Origin: Blastobasis lacticolella
Lineage: Eukaryota; Arthropoda; Insecta; Lepidoptera; Blastobasidae
Direction: 5' to 3'
Assembly (NCBI GenBank): GCA_905147135.1
Contig: LR990059.1
Span: 12,237,001 to 12,301,000, forward strand
DNA length: 64,000 bases
Under the pieces are notes generated by a model. It had not been told where the DNA came from. It made no database searches and saw only the letters and a program-made list of their open reading frames with translations. Both the position numbers and the translations under genes were made by a program. How positions within the stretch are numbered: the first letter of the stretch is position 1; each line of letters opens with the position of its first letter. Shown in pieces: positions 21,691 through 32,785 of the stretch.

Positions 21691-22321
21691 ATGCCTTTTG
21701 AAAATCCCTATGTTATAGTCATAGTGCAAAGCAAAGAATTTTAGAGGGAGCTCATTCCACATCAAACATACAAACGTTTACCACCTCATTCGTATTTCGA
21801 ACAAAATGCTGTGTAGATAGGTCATTCATTCTATTTCTATTCCTTACACAAGCTTTATTAGCAGTTAAATTAATTCAGCAGCTCCTTTAATTGCTTCGTT
21901 AAGCCACTAAATTGTGACGTTCCCAACTCAGTTTTAGAATTCCTAATGCTTTTTCTGCTCGTAAAGTATTGAAATCCTCGTTCGGTCTATTTCCGAACTG
22001 TATTAAACGGCTTTCATGTGAAATCGCCGAGTCACCACTTCATCTAGATCTAGGTCCTATATATAGACGCTTTACACGAATGGAATCTTAACTAGGGTCC
22101 GGAAGCAATACGTAGGTATTCCTTCATGGAAGTGAGAGAAATAGTACATCCTTCTCTGATTTATGACGTACTCGGTCAGACGAGTACATATACCTTTTAA
22201 GTCCCAAAGGAACGCAACTTATATCTGATGAATTACGGATCTGTATTTTTACGCACTCGTATTGGACGCAGTACGTGGGTACTTTAACAAACAATAGAAA
22301 AAATCAATATAATAAAATAAT
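21691..22321. other. No recognised feature
   Basis: Contains GAGGGAGCTCATTCCACAT near 21745, similar to a word at 14025. Otherwise unassigned. Confidence 0.4.
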
Positions 22322-22677
22322 CATTATCTTGGCGTTAATGTCCCGGTTGTGCTCTCGCGCACGAGGGCCTGAGGTCCGCCGTGACCATGATACAGGATTT
22401 GGCAGGTCAGGTAATTACAGTGGAGCGACTGCCATCTGACCTCCATGACCCTGCTACCAGGGGAATCTGACCAGATTGGATCATGGTTACACATCCAGTC
22501 TCCTGAAAGCGCAGGTTCCATCACGATGTTTTCACTCACCGTAAGAGCATCGGTTAGTATTTAACTAATGTACATAACTCAGAAAACAGTCATTGGTACA
22601 TGACCGGAGCGGGATTCGAACCAGGGACCTCTGGCTTACGAGTCGGATACTCTAACCGCTCGGCCACCGACGCTCTA
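22322..22677 (-). mobile_element. SINE family 1, full length (reference copy)
   Basis: Best-preserved copy. Minus strand: GAGCGTCGGTGGCCGAGCGG (A-box region), TTAGAGTATCCGACTCGTAA, GGTTCGAATCCC (B-box), GAGTTATGTACATTAGTT, GAACCTGCGCTTTCAGGAGA, GACCTCAGGCCCTCGTGCGC and CGGGACATTAACGCCAAGAT. Length about 356 bp. The first 70-80 bases resemble a tRNA (probably leucine/serine type by the GGCCGAGCGG word). Confidence 0.9.
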
Positions 22678-22754
22678 ATATAATTTTTTATAATAATCTC
22701 TATTAGACCTCTAATAAAATAAAATAAATATATATCAGTCACAATTGCTCTCCC

Positions 22755-22985
22755 TTGACGGATAATCCCCAACCAAGTTACTCCATTATTTTCTAAACTA
22801 CTAAACCGATTTTTTTGAAACAAACTAAGAAATATTTCGAATAAACTAGTTTTCAAACAGAGAAAACTGCATTCAAATTGGTATATGCGTTCGGGAGCTA
22901 CGCACACATACACTACAGACACATAGATACACAGTATCACAGACACACTTATAACACCCCTCTTCTTCCGTCGGGGGTTAAAATG
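22755..22985 (+). repeat. Interspersed repeat family E, second copy
   Basis: TAATCCCCAACCAAGTTAC, ATTTTCTAAACTACTAAACC, GCGTTCGGGAGCTACG and CCGTCGGGGGTTAAAA match 15585-15815 in the same order. Confidence 0.6.
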
Positions 22986-23679
22986 TAACAAAAAGTGTTA
23001 ATATCAGTAGCTAAGCCCACGCCCATGCCCACGCCCGAGCCAAAAATACGACATGACTGTTCCCAATTTGATCATTTAATGGGACGTCATCCCCCTTAAT
23101 TTGATAACGACGTTCAGAACAGCGGCCGAAGATATCGAGCCACCGATTTTATGATTGACAGGTAAGTAATAAAGCTCCAACTTCGCACTTTTTCAGAGCA
23201 TCGCCAGAGAAAGGTCGCTCACAAATTTTTAATGGGATCGCAAGAGATGTTGGGCTTTTTAATACGAAGTTCGCGCGGAACTAGGGCGAATAAAGTTGTG
23301 TAACAAGAATTTCTTTAATAATGTAATAATATCCAGTGTGTCGTAATTGGTTTTGCGGTATTAACACAACAATCTCGAAGCCGTAAGCCGGTTCTGATAA
23401 AAAAAAAATATTTAAGTTCCGCTAAACTTGTTTCTTAATTTTTTCATCCATAAAATGTTGAAACGCCAGCTGACTTTTGTAATAATGACGTAAAAGAAAA
23501 GTAAATTAAAAGAATAATGTAAAGCGACATTAAAGCAATTTTGTAAAGAAGCGACTGGGGCCGGACATCTGGGCGTGAGAGATCTATCTGTTGAGTTCAT
23601 TTAGTGAACCTTATAAATTAAAATGTATATTCCGTAGCTTTGGGTCTACGCAGCTACAAATAAAATAATCATTTTTTTA

Positions 23680-23968
23680 CGTCCCGGTTGTGTTCTCGCG
23701 AACGAGGCCCGTGGTCCGCGTTGACCATGATCCAGGATTTGACGGATAAGGTAAATACAGATCTCCGTGACCCTGCTACCACAGGAACCTGCCCAGATTG
23801 GATTACACATTCAGTCGCCTGAATGTGCAAGTTTCATCACGTTGTTTTCCCTAACTGTAACAGCATCGGTTAGTGTTCAACTAATGTACATTACTCAGAA
23901 AAGAGGTCGAACCCGGAACCTTTCGCTTATGAGTCCGATACCTTAACCACTCGGTCACCGACGCTCGC
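23680..23968 (-). mobile_element. SINE family 1, near full length
   Basis: Minus strand from GAGCGTCGGTGACCGAGTGG to ACAACCGGGACG, with a central deletion relative to 22322-22677. The repeat CAAATAAAATA at 23657-23667 and 23981-23991 is a weak candidate target-site duplication. Confidence 0.8.
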
Positions 23969-24559
23969 TTAAACAAACATCAAATAAAATATAATAATTC
24001 TTGCGGGCATTTAAATTCTTAACCACTTCGCCACGAATAAAAACAATGCTACAAAGCATTCGCAAGATACGACAGCCCCTTTGTGCCATTTTAATTGTCT
24101 TCTTTATGTATGACTTAAGTAAAAGGCATCTTTTTACAAAAGAGCGCTTTTAACGCGTTGGGAACAGTGCGAGCATTAGTGGCATTAAGCTGTATAAAGT
24201 TGCCTAGCAAAGCCGCCCGGCCTGCATTATGCATTTCAGAAGATGCTCTCCGGTTTATCCGGAATCCGGAATGGGCTGCGACCGGCTCGCGACAATAACA
24301 ATAAACCGGTTAAAGGTGACCATTTTGTTTTCTTATTCATTACTACCTCCGGTTGCTGGTTAGAGCGTACCTTGTCGGGCGTTTAATACTGTATGGTATT
24401 CTCTTTTCGATCTAGAGCTGTGAGTGGAATTGCCCTATGGGTGTACGGAAGTGGGTAGTATATTTTATTTTATGAGACTACCTCCAGTTCATTGGTGTTG
24501 TAGCGATTAGTGTGGTAGAGGCTGACCGAGTTGGACATACCAGAAGATAATATAGCAGA

Positions 24560-24930
24560 AGAGCATCGGTTGCCTAGTGGTTAAGGGGTCTGACTCGTAC
24601 CCTGAGTTACCTGTACCTGGTTCGAGCCCCAATGCCGCCGTGTACAGTCATACAACTGCACCAATCACTCTTTCTGGTTTAGGTACAATAATTGAACACT
24701 ATCCGAAGCTCTTGCGGTGAGGCAAAACATCGTGATGAAACCTGGCGATTGAAAGTGTAACCTTGATCCAATCTAAGATGCCCCTGTTAACGGTGTCACA
24801 GCTCGGAGAATAGATGGCAGTCGCTCCACTGTAATTACCGGATCTGCCAAATCCTGAATCATGGTCAAGGCGGACCTCAACACTCGCACGCGAGATCCCA
24901 ACCAGGATATTAACGCCAAGATAACCACCA
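24560..24930 (+). mobile_element. SINE family 1, diverged full-length copy
   Basis: GAGCATCGGTTGCCTAGTGG, CTGGTTCGAGCCCC (B-box), GGCAAAACATCGTGATGAAA, GGCAGTCGCTCCACTGTAAT and AGGATATTAACGCCAAGATA in order. It ends about 150 bp upstream of the large LINE. Confidence 0.8.
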
Positions 24931-25156
24931 CCGTCTCCAAACTGCCCCCTACGGATGAAGATAACCGACAATGACAAACGAGTATATTTTGCACCCTAGC
25001 ACAAAATAGATAATTGATTATGTAATCTTAAGTAGTACAAGATGTTCATAATATGTATATTATATGTTCATAGTACAGTCCTCGCTCGGTCGTCATCGGC
25101 GATGTGCGTGTGCGGCGCGTGCATTATTGTGCAGTTTCGGGACGTGGTGTTATAAA

Positions 25157-26230
25157 ATGACGAACACAAATCTTATTGTTAATGAACTGTTAACATTTAT
25201 ACAAAATAAAATTGACGTTTTAGACAAGCGCAGTTTAGTGCAAATTTGTGTGACGAACTTTTCCGAAAGTGAAGTCGAAAGTGGGAAGACAGTGGCTTAT
25301 GAGGCCATAGAGAGCTCAATACGTTTAATTAACAGGAAGGGTGAGGACAAATCGAAGAAAGATGTAAAAGATATTATTAAGCTTTTCAAAGAAAGCGATC
25401 CCATGACCCAACCATCTTTTGTGGCTAAGAACCTAAATAAATTGCCACCCGTGTCCTTCGATCACGTCGACGTAACGCGTCTGTTGAAGGACATCACGTA
25501 TCTAAAAACTGAGATGGAACAAATCAAAATTTCCCTAATTGTCCCGGCAAGTACAAATGCGAGTGAAAACTATAACAATACGGAGCGCGCGGACATCATT
25601 CGTAGCGTGAGACCGCGACGTCGCCGCGCGCTGTCCCCGCCGTCGCAGGAGCCGCTACTCACAGGGACCGGTTTAATGTCACCGCGGACGCAGGTACCGG
25701 AGGCCGCGGAGCTCGGGTCGCCGTCAGCTGTTGTTGTACATACACCTACGTACCGAGATATAGTACGGCCGGGCGCAATGAATTATGCGGACACTGTCAT
25801 TAGAAAGCCTACGCGTCAGCTGCATAAGGGTGCTTCGCGACGACCTGCTGCAGTAGATGGCGAGGGTTTTACTGTAGTATCACATAAAAAACCAAAGAAC
25901 CGCAATATGCGCGGTACTTTAACCACAACGCGAATAGAAGTGGCCGAAACCGTTTCCGCGATTTATGTATCGCGGGCGAAAAAACATGTCAAGGAGTCCG
26001 ACATTAGCGATCACATTAAGGAAATGGGAGAGACGTGCTGCAGAGTAGAACTTCTGCCACAAAAGAATGAAACAACGTTTAACTCTTTTAAAGTAACGAT
26101 ACCTAGCAGTAAGCTTACTACGTTCTTGGACGCGAGTTTCTGGCCTACAGGTATTGTGTACAGGCGCTACCGAGAACGAGCAACTAGGACAAGTGCAAAG
26201 AACGTCACCAATCATCTGAATAATGAATAA
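25157..26230 (+). CDS. LINE ORF1 protein
   Basis: Uninterrupted 357-codon frame from the ATG at 25157. The frame is open further upstream to 25064. The internal ATG is preferred because the upstream residues are low-complexity and come from the GC-rich 5' region. ORF1 proteins of non-LTR elements bind the element RNA in a cytoplasmic particle. The N-terminal ~100 residues (LLTFIQNKIDVLDKRSL) look helical. The middle is rich in Arg/Pro/Ser (PRRRRALSPPSQEP). The C-terminal ~130 residues form a compact alpha/beta-looking region (VSAIYVSRAKKHVKESDI, then FWPTGIVYRRYRER). No CCHC zinc knuckles are visible. It overlaps ORF2 by 8 bases in a different frame, suggesting reinitiation or coupled translation of ORF2. 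Confidence 0.85.
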   Translation: MTNTNLIVNELLTFIQNKIDVLDKRSLVQICVTNFSESEVESGKTVAYEAIESSIRLINRKGEDKSKKDVKDIIKLFKESDPMTQPSFVAKNLNKLPPVSFDHVDVTRLLKDITYLKTEMEQIKISLIVPASTNASENYNNTERADIIRSVRPRRRRALSPPSQEPLLTGTGLMSPRTQVPEAAELGSPSAVVVHTPTYRDIVRPGAMNYADTVIRKPTRQLHKGASRRPAAVDGEGFTVVSHKKPKNRNMRGTLTTTRIEVAETVSAIYVSRAKKHVKESDISDHIKEMGETCCRVELLPQKNETTFNSFKVTIPSSKLTTFLDASFWPTGIVYRRYRERATRTSAKNVTNHLNNE

Positions 26231-29034
26231 AACAGAAAATAAAATTACTGTGGCTTCTTTCAATTGCCGTTCCATTAAACGGTCTATTGAGCGTGTGCGC
26301 AACCTATGTAAAAGTGCAGACATAATCGCATTGCAGGAGACTTGGCTGCTGCCCCACGACATCGACTTCGTTCATGAGATTGACGAGGAATTTGGGTGTA
26401 CGGCAAAATCATCTGTGGATACGTCGGCGGGTGTCCTGAGAGGGCGTCCTTATGGAGGCTTGGCCATACTGTGGCGCAAGTCTGTGTTCCCAATGGTGAC
26501 GGTTGTCGAGTGCGATAACGATCGACTAGCAGCTGTTAGGATCGACCTCGGCAATGGTCGTCAGCTACTTCTGGTAGACGTGTATATGCCGACAGATAAT
26601 GAAAAAAAATCTCCCAGAATTTACGAACTGTTTAGCCAACATCATGGCTTTGATAGAAGGTGCCGACCTTGAGACTGCTTTTATCGTTGGAGACTTCAAC
26701 GCGCATCCGGGGTCTGGTTTCGGTGACGAACTGTCGTCGTTCTGTGCAGAGAATTCTCTGGTGTGCGCTGACCTCAAGCTGCTGGGAGTGGACTCCGGGA
26801 CGTACACATACGTTAGCGATGCTAATGGGGCACACCGGTGGTTGGACCACTGCGTGGCGACCAGTGCGGCGTATGACACCATCGCCACTATTTGGATTGA
26901 CCATGATGTTGGATGGTCAGACCATTACCCATTATTTATACGGTCTAATATAGATAAGATTAGGTTTAAGTCACATTATAATGGGGGTTGTATTGTACAG
27001 CATAAAATAAAGTGGGGTCAACGGGACAAGGACCAGATTAAATCTTATGGACAGTACTGTTATAAAAAGTTAACAAACTTAGCTATTGCTAGTCAATGTT
27101 CAAACTGTGATACCTGTATAGTATGTAAAAATCATTTATTTTTAATTGACCAATTTTATGATAACATTATTAATATTTTACAAGAGGCAGCCATACGTAC
27201 CGTCGGTTACCACTGCTGTGCACAGAGAAAGCAAAAAAGGGTGACGGGTTGGAACTACCACGTCAAAGAAAGTCATCAAGAAGCTAGATTACACTACCAA
27301 TGCTGGTTGTTTGCAGGGAAACCTAAGTCGGGTGTAATGTATGAAAGTATGATATGTAGCCGTAAAAACTTTAAAACTCGACTTAAATGGTGTCAAAATA
27401 ATGAGGAGAAAATTAAAATGGACATTTTAGCTTTACATAGACAAAACAAGAATTTTGTAACATTTTGGAACTCGACAAAAAAACTATCGTACAAACCTAC
27501 GCTGCCAATAAGTGTTGGGAAGGCCCAAACGTCCCCTGAAATTGCAAATTTGTTTGCAGATATTTTTAAAATTGACTCATTGCCTGTAGAAGGCAACGAG
27601 GTTGGTGACAGCCCGCCGCTTGTCCTGGATGGCGACCCGATAGAGTTCTCGCCAGAAGACGTTGCGAAGGTAATACGGCAGATGAAACGAGGAAAGTCCC
27701 CGGGACACGACGGGCTGAGCATTGAACATTTATTGTACGCGAGTGATAGTGTTTTTACTATATTGACTAAACTTTATAACTTGTGTATTAAATATAGTTA
27801 CTTACCTAAGAACCTCATGAAGACTGTGGTAGTTCCAATACCGAAAAATAAAACGGGGGATTTGTCAAACCCTAAAAATTATAGGCCTATATCATTAGGT
27901 ACTATTGTAGGCAAAATTTTCGAAAAACTTTTAAGCCCTATATTAATGAAAGAAGTTTGTATCAGTGATGCCCAGTTTGGTTTTCGTCCCGGTGTTTCGA
28001 CAGATTCAGCTATCTTCAGTCTGAAAAATACCGTTAGGTATTACACGAGCAGGGATACAAGTGTATACGCTTGTTTTCTGGACCTCAGTCGCGCTTTCGA
28101 CCTGGTAAATTATAATTTGCTATGGTCAAAACTTGTAAAGGCTGGGGTACCAGGTAGGATAGTTGGTCTGCTGAGGCACTGGTACGATAACCAAACGAGC
28201 ACTGTGAGATGGGGCGACGCACAGTCTAACGATTATAGGCTAGACTGTGGTGTGCGTCAGGGCGGACTCACGTCTCCGGACCTCTTTAACATATATGTTA
28301 ATGACCTGATTGAGGAGCTGAGGGCCACCAAAATCGGCTGTCATGTGGGCGGCATCTGTGTAAACAATTTAAGTTATGCAGACGATATGGTGCTCCTCAG
28401 TCCCTCAGTCGCGGGATTACAGAAGTTACTAACGTTGTGTGAGAACTATGCGCTAAGTCATGGACTTACGTATAATGTTTCCAAAACAGAATTTCTTGTT
28501 TTTAAGAGTGGAAGAGGCCCGGAGACCGTGCCTCCGGTGTGGTTATATGGATCGCAGGTGCGGCGGGTGGCGGTCTTTAGGTATTTAGGGCACGTGCTGA
28601 TGGAGGATCTCAATGATGATGGTGACATAGAGCGCGAACGTAGAGCCCTGGCAGTGAGGTGCAACATGCTCGCGCGCCGGTTCACGCAGTGTAACGACGA
28701 GGTTAAGATGACACTGTATAGAGCATTTTGTCAAAATCTCTACACATGTCAACTGTGGGTTAGTTACACTCGACGTGCTTACTCGACTATAAGGGTGCAG
28801 TATAATGATGCATACCGCACCCTTATGAAACTCCCGAGATACTGTAGCGCGTCTGGCATGTTCGCCTCGGCCGGTATCCCAGACTTTTTCGCGATACTAC
28901 GCACAAGAATCGCCTCATTTTGGGAGCGTATTCATAGCTCGAACAACGAGATTCTCCGCACGATGGGTGAGTACCTGGACACCGCTATCTACCGTAGCTG
29001 GCTCTCTGCGCACAGCAGTGCGAATCGAAAATGA
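26223..29034 (+). pseudogene. LINE ORF2: AP endonuclease and reverse transcriptase, one frameshift
   Basis: It would nick the target DNA and reverse-transcribe element RNA at the nick. Endonuclease blocks are present: ASFNCRSIKRS at the start, ALQETW near residue 37, VGDFNAHPG (26686-26712) and WSDHYP (26914-26931). A small cysteine cluster (CSNCDTCIVCKNH) lies near 27098-27136. RT blocks are NYRPISLGTIVGKIFEKLL, CFLDLSRAFD (28072-28101), GVRQGG (about 28249-28266) and the catalytic YADD (28375-28386). The C terminus has YRTLMKLPRYCSASGMF. The frame changes within an A8 run near 26600-26608: the endonuclease start is in one frame and everything after is in another. One extra base explains it. 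All other catalytic residues are intact, so inactivation looks recent. A sequencing or assembly indel is an alternative. Confidence 0.88.
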
Positions 29035-29205
29035 CCAGTGATTGACCAGTAATATAATGGCTATTAGTGAAGTTTTTAATTGTGTTTTAGCTGTAGGATT
29101 GACAATTTTATTTAAATTTATTTTTATTGAATTCTCAATTTTAATTATTATTATTTCAATTATTTCATTATTATGTATTGTGTAACATATGGGTTTTTTG
29201 CCTGA

Positions 29206-29242
29206 AATAAAGATATATTATTATTATTATTATTATTATTAT
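29206..29242 (+). promoter_or_regulatory. Polyadenylation signal and ATT-triplet tail of the LINE
   Basis: AATAAA at 29206-29211 is followed after a few bases by nine ATT triplets. A triplet tail in place of poly(A) is typical of CR1/L2-type 3' ends. Confidence 0.75.
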
Positions 29243-29430
29243 GTTTAGCATGTGGCTACTAGTCTCAGAAAGATCTGGTTCTTTAACGTGTGCTAAGAAC
29301 GGGCTCAGAGCCAAAGAACTTAGCGCACGGTTAACCAATCTAATCGGTATTAGATATAGCGGTTGGCGATGTAGAAGAGATATCGGAATGTGTGAGGAAT
29401 CGGCGGACTATTGAACACGTATCTAGAATA

Positions 29431-29463
<33 letters not shown>

Positions 29464-29464
29464 A
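29243..29464. repeat. Short spacer with inverted motif and second ATT array
   Basis: TTCTTTAACGTGTGCTAAG (about 29280-29298) is roughly complementary to CTTAGCGCACGGTTAAC (about 29319-29335), like a small foldback. A second ATT array occupies about 29427-29464. Confidence 0.5.
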
Positions 29465-29884
29465 TTCTGTTTGAGAATTACAATGGATACAACAGAGAAA
29501 CATTGCTTCAACTCGACATTCTCAGTCGTAAAAAAAAACGTGAACGCTAAGTACTCTCTACCTCATTCTCTCTGTTTACTGATGTTATGCAAATGAAAGC
29601 TAAAGAAAACATCTAGGTTTCGCTTTTCAATGTGGGTGAGACACAAGTTCAAAAAAGCAAAGAAAGCGTCTCGTGAGCTTTTGACTTTGATCTCGCCGCG
29701 TCGCCCGAGGCGCCATGCATCAGGACCATTCAGGCATCTCTTGTAATAATAACATTCATTAGAAAAGGGTAAATCTTTTGTCAGTATGACCAGTATGCTT
29801 TCACTTGTATAGTTTCTCAGTAGGAATTCAAGTAGGTATACTATTTCTGTAAAGCGTTTCTGTTCACGCGAATTATTCATTTAT
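29465..29884. other. No recognised feature
   Basis: The 105-residue minus-strand open frame (29563-29880) has no known motif. Confidence 0.45.
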
Positions 29885-29888
29885 TTAA

Positions 29889-30060
29889 CAGGGGTCCGAA
29901 GTTGCAAGAATAAAATGAAGTGTATGAAAAGAGTTGTGTCAGGACAGAGCGAAGTGGCGGTCCATAGTCTTTGCCTACCACACCTGTGGGAAACAGATGT
30001 GACTTTTATGTATGTATGCTTAACAATTTATTTTTCTTTATGTGTGTATGTATGCTTAAC
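29889..30060 (+). repeat. Interspersed repeat family H, copy 1
   Basis: AGAATAAAATGAAGTGTATG, AAAAGAGTTGTG, GCGAAGTGGCGGTCCATAGT and CTTTGCCTACCACACCTGTG match the reverse complement of 47470-47640. Probably the 3' region of a retroelement; it ends in ATGTATGTATG. Confidence 0.6.
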
Positions 30061-30184
30061 TTAAGAATTCATATCTGTTCTTTTGTTTTGTGTAGTAAAT
30101 TTTTCTGTGCGATTACTGATTTGTTTACATCGATGTCAAATTTATTGAGACAAAGTTTAAATGCTAGCACTTATTGAGTATAAT

Positions 30185-30275
30185 CTATGGTATAACACAC
30201 TCTATTGCGCACAGGAAAAACATAGGGACAAAGTAATAAATGCCACAACAGGCGCTACTTATTTCTAAAATAAAT
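30185..30275 (-). mobile_element. LINE-F 3' end, minus copy
   Basis: Minus strand: TTTTAGAAATAAGTAGCGCC then TGTTGTGGCATTTATTACTT. It matches 8150-8265. Confidence 0.5.
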
Positions 30276-30592
30276 GTCTTAAGGCCTTAATTATGATTAA
30301 ACAATTCATAACTGTCCGTAATAGGTCCGGAAATTATACTCAAAGTGACATAAATAAGAGTACAAGTCCAAAACAAAACCAATCCTCACTTCTTTCACTG
30401 TTCAGTTTCTTTTACAACTTCTTAATCGTTTTATGCCAAAAGTTTCGGACGTACTAAATATAACTTTTTTTTTGTAGGCTTCTGTAGGTATATTAATATA
30501 TAAAATTGCTTACTGGTCTTCTTTTCTGTTTACGCGATGTCCAGACATTTCAAATAAAACATTTACTATTAATGTCACCTTACACTTTATGT

Positions 30593-30849
30593 CATCATCA
30601 TCACAGCCCGTAACAGTCCACTGCAGGACTAAGGGCCTCTCCCACGAAAGGGGAGGTTATTGCCATAATCTCCACGCTTGGCAGGCGGGTTGGAGATCGC
30701 AGTCTTTAAATATAACAATAGAAAATGCTGCTGCCCATTTTCCAGACTACGGAGACTCTTGATCTTTTGCCTCGAAAACATTAGTCGCCTTGTACGACAC
30801 CCATATGTGTAAGGGGTTGGTGCTATTCTACTCTGCCGGACACCACACG
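30593..30849 (-). mobile_element. Family 3 SINE-like element, full unit with target-site duplication
   Basis: 257 bp, reverse orientation to 19900-20153. It is flanked by a perfect 11-bp duplication, ACACTTTATGT (30582-30592 and 30850-30860). The 3' end carries ATC/GAT triplets (CATCATCATCACAGCCCG on the plus strand). Confidence 0.88.
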
Positions 30850-30860
30850 ACACTTTATGT

Positions 30861-31680
30861 ATTGTGCCCAAATATATGTGTTATGTGTGAGATAGATATA
30901 ATAAATGGTTTTTATTTATTTATTTAAAAACGCACGCGTGTGCATTGAGCTGCGAATGTAATTCCAACTGACAATACATAATTCCAATGTCAAAATGAAT
31001 TATAGAGCATTTAAATGCGTAATGTCATATTTGTAATGGACGCACACGCTAGATGTCGTTGTGCGGCAATTAGAGCGCGCTATCGTCACAGGGATACAGT
31101 TTATATAAGGCGGAAGGGATTTCGGGCTATGGGGTGTAGCATCCGATGAAACCTGAAAGGCCCTTATGGCTACAGGTGCTTCCAGGGGGTGTTTAGTACG
31201 TATGCGCCTAGGTTTTTTTTGGCGAGTCGTGCATAAAATAAAAATAAAAATAGGGGTTCGACGTCTCCATACACGGTTCCACCGGAAGTTTATTTATATT
31301 TGTGATTTGTGATAATTCTAGAAAACGGGTTACAAACGGTTTTTAAAGTGATTTTATTTCCTCAACCCGGGCCCTTTAAGGGATTTGTTCAAGAGCCATA
31401 TTGACAGTTATAGTGCGTTGAGCGTTCACTTAGTAGACGAGCACTGTAATATCGCACAATAACGCTACTTTGTTTAGAGAAGTATTGTTCATGAACATGG
31501 GTGTTACATCGGTCGGTATTCAACACTCTCAGAGATCGTGACCATGAGAACTGTCGAAACGTCGGGATAAGTGAAATATTATAAACCGCAATTAATTTTT
31601 TTTAGACGAGTAGGTCAATTATTTAGACAACCACAAACAATATACATAGTTAACCCTAAACCAATCTATATTTACAGATT
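30861..31680. other. No recognised gene
   Basis: Contains a GTCGAAACGTCGGGATAA word at about 31555, often found beside retroelement copies in arthropods. No element could be delimited. Confidence 0.4.
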
Positions 31681-31895
31681 AAAAACCTCCTCCAGCGCAT
31701 CCCCGCGAGGCATGGGGCTCAGCATTTGAGCGAAAAAGTTGCCAGCCCTGTGGTCACCAGTGGCCTCACGGAGACGCCTGGAGAGATGCTTTATAAAAGT
31801 TTTGGCCGCAGGACCCCAAGGGCTTATTGTCTCAAAGCCAATGGGTGTGAAAATGTAGTTGCCCCAGAAGTCCTGGTATCGACTGCATTTTCTGT
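31681..31895 (-). pseudogene. Retroelement-like coding remnant
   Basis: The minus frame reads FTPIGFETISPWGPAAKTF, then LSRRLREATGDHRAGNFFAQ. This wording resembles a conserved C-terminal block seen beside reverse transcriptases in arthropod retroelement proteins. The plus-strand 62-residue frame here is a shadow. The frame is short and bounded by stops. The class cannot be fixed. Confidence 0.45.
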
Positions 31896-32699
31896 TTTCC
31901 GAGATATATTATAAAATGTAATACTTACTGGGATAAACTCATTGAAAAGTCACATATAAAGGATAAAGAACCTCCTACACAATAACGCTTACAAACCTCT
32001 CAGGCGCGCTAGCGAGAGCGAAGACGACACGAGACAAAAGGGTTATCTAATTTTTACAACAAAATAGTGCCATTACTGGGCCCTTGTCCAGAGAGCCCTT
32101 TGAGGGCCCTCGTGTAGCGCGACAGCTTTACGCATTCATATGGAAATTGTTCCAACACTCCCCTTTGAAGTTTGGATGGAAAAGCGAAGATAGCTGTTTA
32201 TGTGCAATATTTCCTGCTGTGATTTTTCCGCTTTCATATATTTTTTCGACGGTATTGTAGACTGATTGAAGGATTGCGTACGGTAGGTTTCCGTCACTCC
32301 AATCGATAAGGAGTGTACAGTCACTTTTGCAGGGTTCAAAAGTATTGTATTACAATGCCTCAGGCGATATGCAGTGAGGTCCTGAGATTGTTGCGTGTGT
32401 GCTCTGGCAGACCTTAGGTTCGGTCGGGCTCTAGAATAGGTAGGCAGGCTTTCAGGATGGGTTGTGGCCGGGGCTGTAGTAGGTTAAGCAGGTTGAGTCG
32501 TTGTGTGTAGGCTTTATTTGGGATTAGGCCAGCCAGCATTCGGGAAGGTTAATTTAGGCTTGGTATAAATGGTTAATATAGGTTGGGTAGGCTTTGAAAA
32601 TAGTTTTTGTATTATATACCTTATTCATGTTTTTTTGCCTTTTCAGAGAAAGAAAATATCGTGAATTAACTTGCATGTTAGAGATTACAAGCTACATAG
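31896..32699. other. No recognised feature
   Basis: A G/T-rich run at about 32400-32600 with repeated GTAGG/AGGTT words, but no regular period. Confidence 0.4.
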
Positions 32700-32785
32700 T
32701 ACAAGCTTTGCTTAGTTTGGGGCTAGATGGCGGTGTGTGAATTTGTCCACGAATATTTTTATTTTTATTTATTTATTTATTCGAA
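32700..32785 (+). mobile_element. SINE family 2, 3' fragment
   Basis: CAAGCTTTGCTTAGTTTGGG, GCTAGATGGCGGTGTGTGAA, then an ATTT tail. The head is missing. Confidence 0.7.

Larger units (their letters stand above)
25075..29242 (+). mobile_element. Nearly complete non-LTR retrotransposon (LINE)
   Basis: The order is a GC-rich 5' region (from about 25075, CAGTCCTCGCTCGGTCGTC), ORF1 (25157-26230), ORF2 (26223-29034, one frameshift), a ~170-bp 3' untranslated region, AATAAA at 29206-29211 and an ATT-triplet tail (29216-29242). The APE-type endonuclease, the RT blocks and an ORF1 without CCHC knuckles fit the CR1/L2-like part of the non-LTR tree; clade placement is inferred. No convincing target-site duplication was found (ATGTTCATAG before and ATGTTTAGCA after are only similar). 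The 5' boundary is approximate. Confidence 0.9.

Noticed and set aside
22590..22680. tRNA-like sequences (also at 1322-1400, 45865-45940, 48109-48180, 63680-63748) as tRNA genes
   Set aside because: Each is followed by the conserved body and/or tail of SINE family 1 or 2, and no complete cloverleaf with a proper acceptor stem was visible. They are SINE heads or fragments.
25919..26362. 147-residue minus-strand frame and similar frames inside 25064-29034
   Set aside because: Shadows of the LINE ORFs on the opposite strand.
25040..29260. Target-site duplication of the large LINE
   Set aside because: ATGTTCATAG upstream and ATGTTTAGCA downstream are similar but not convincing, and the 5' boundary is uncertain.
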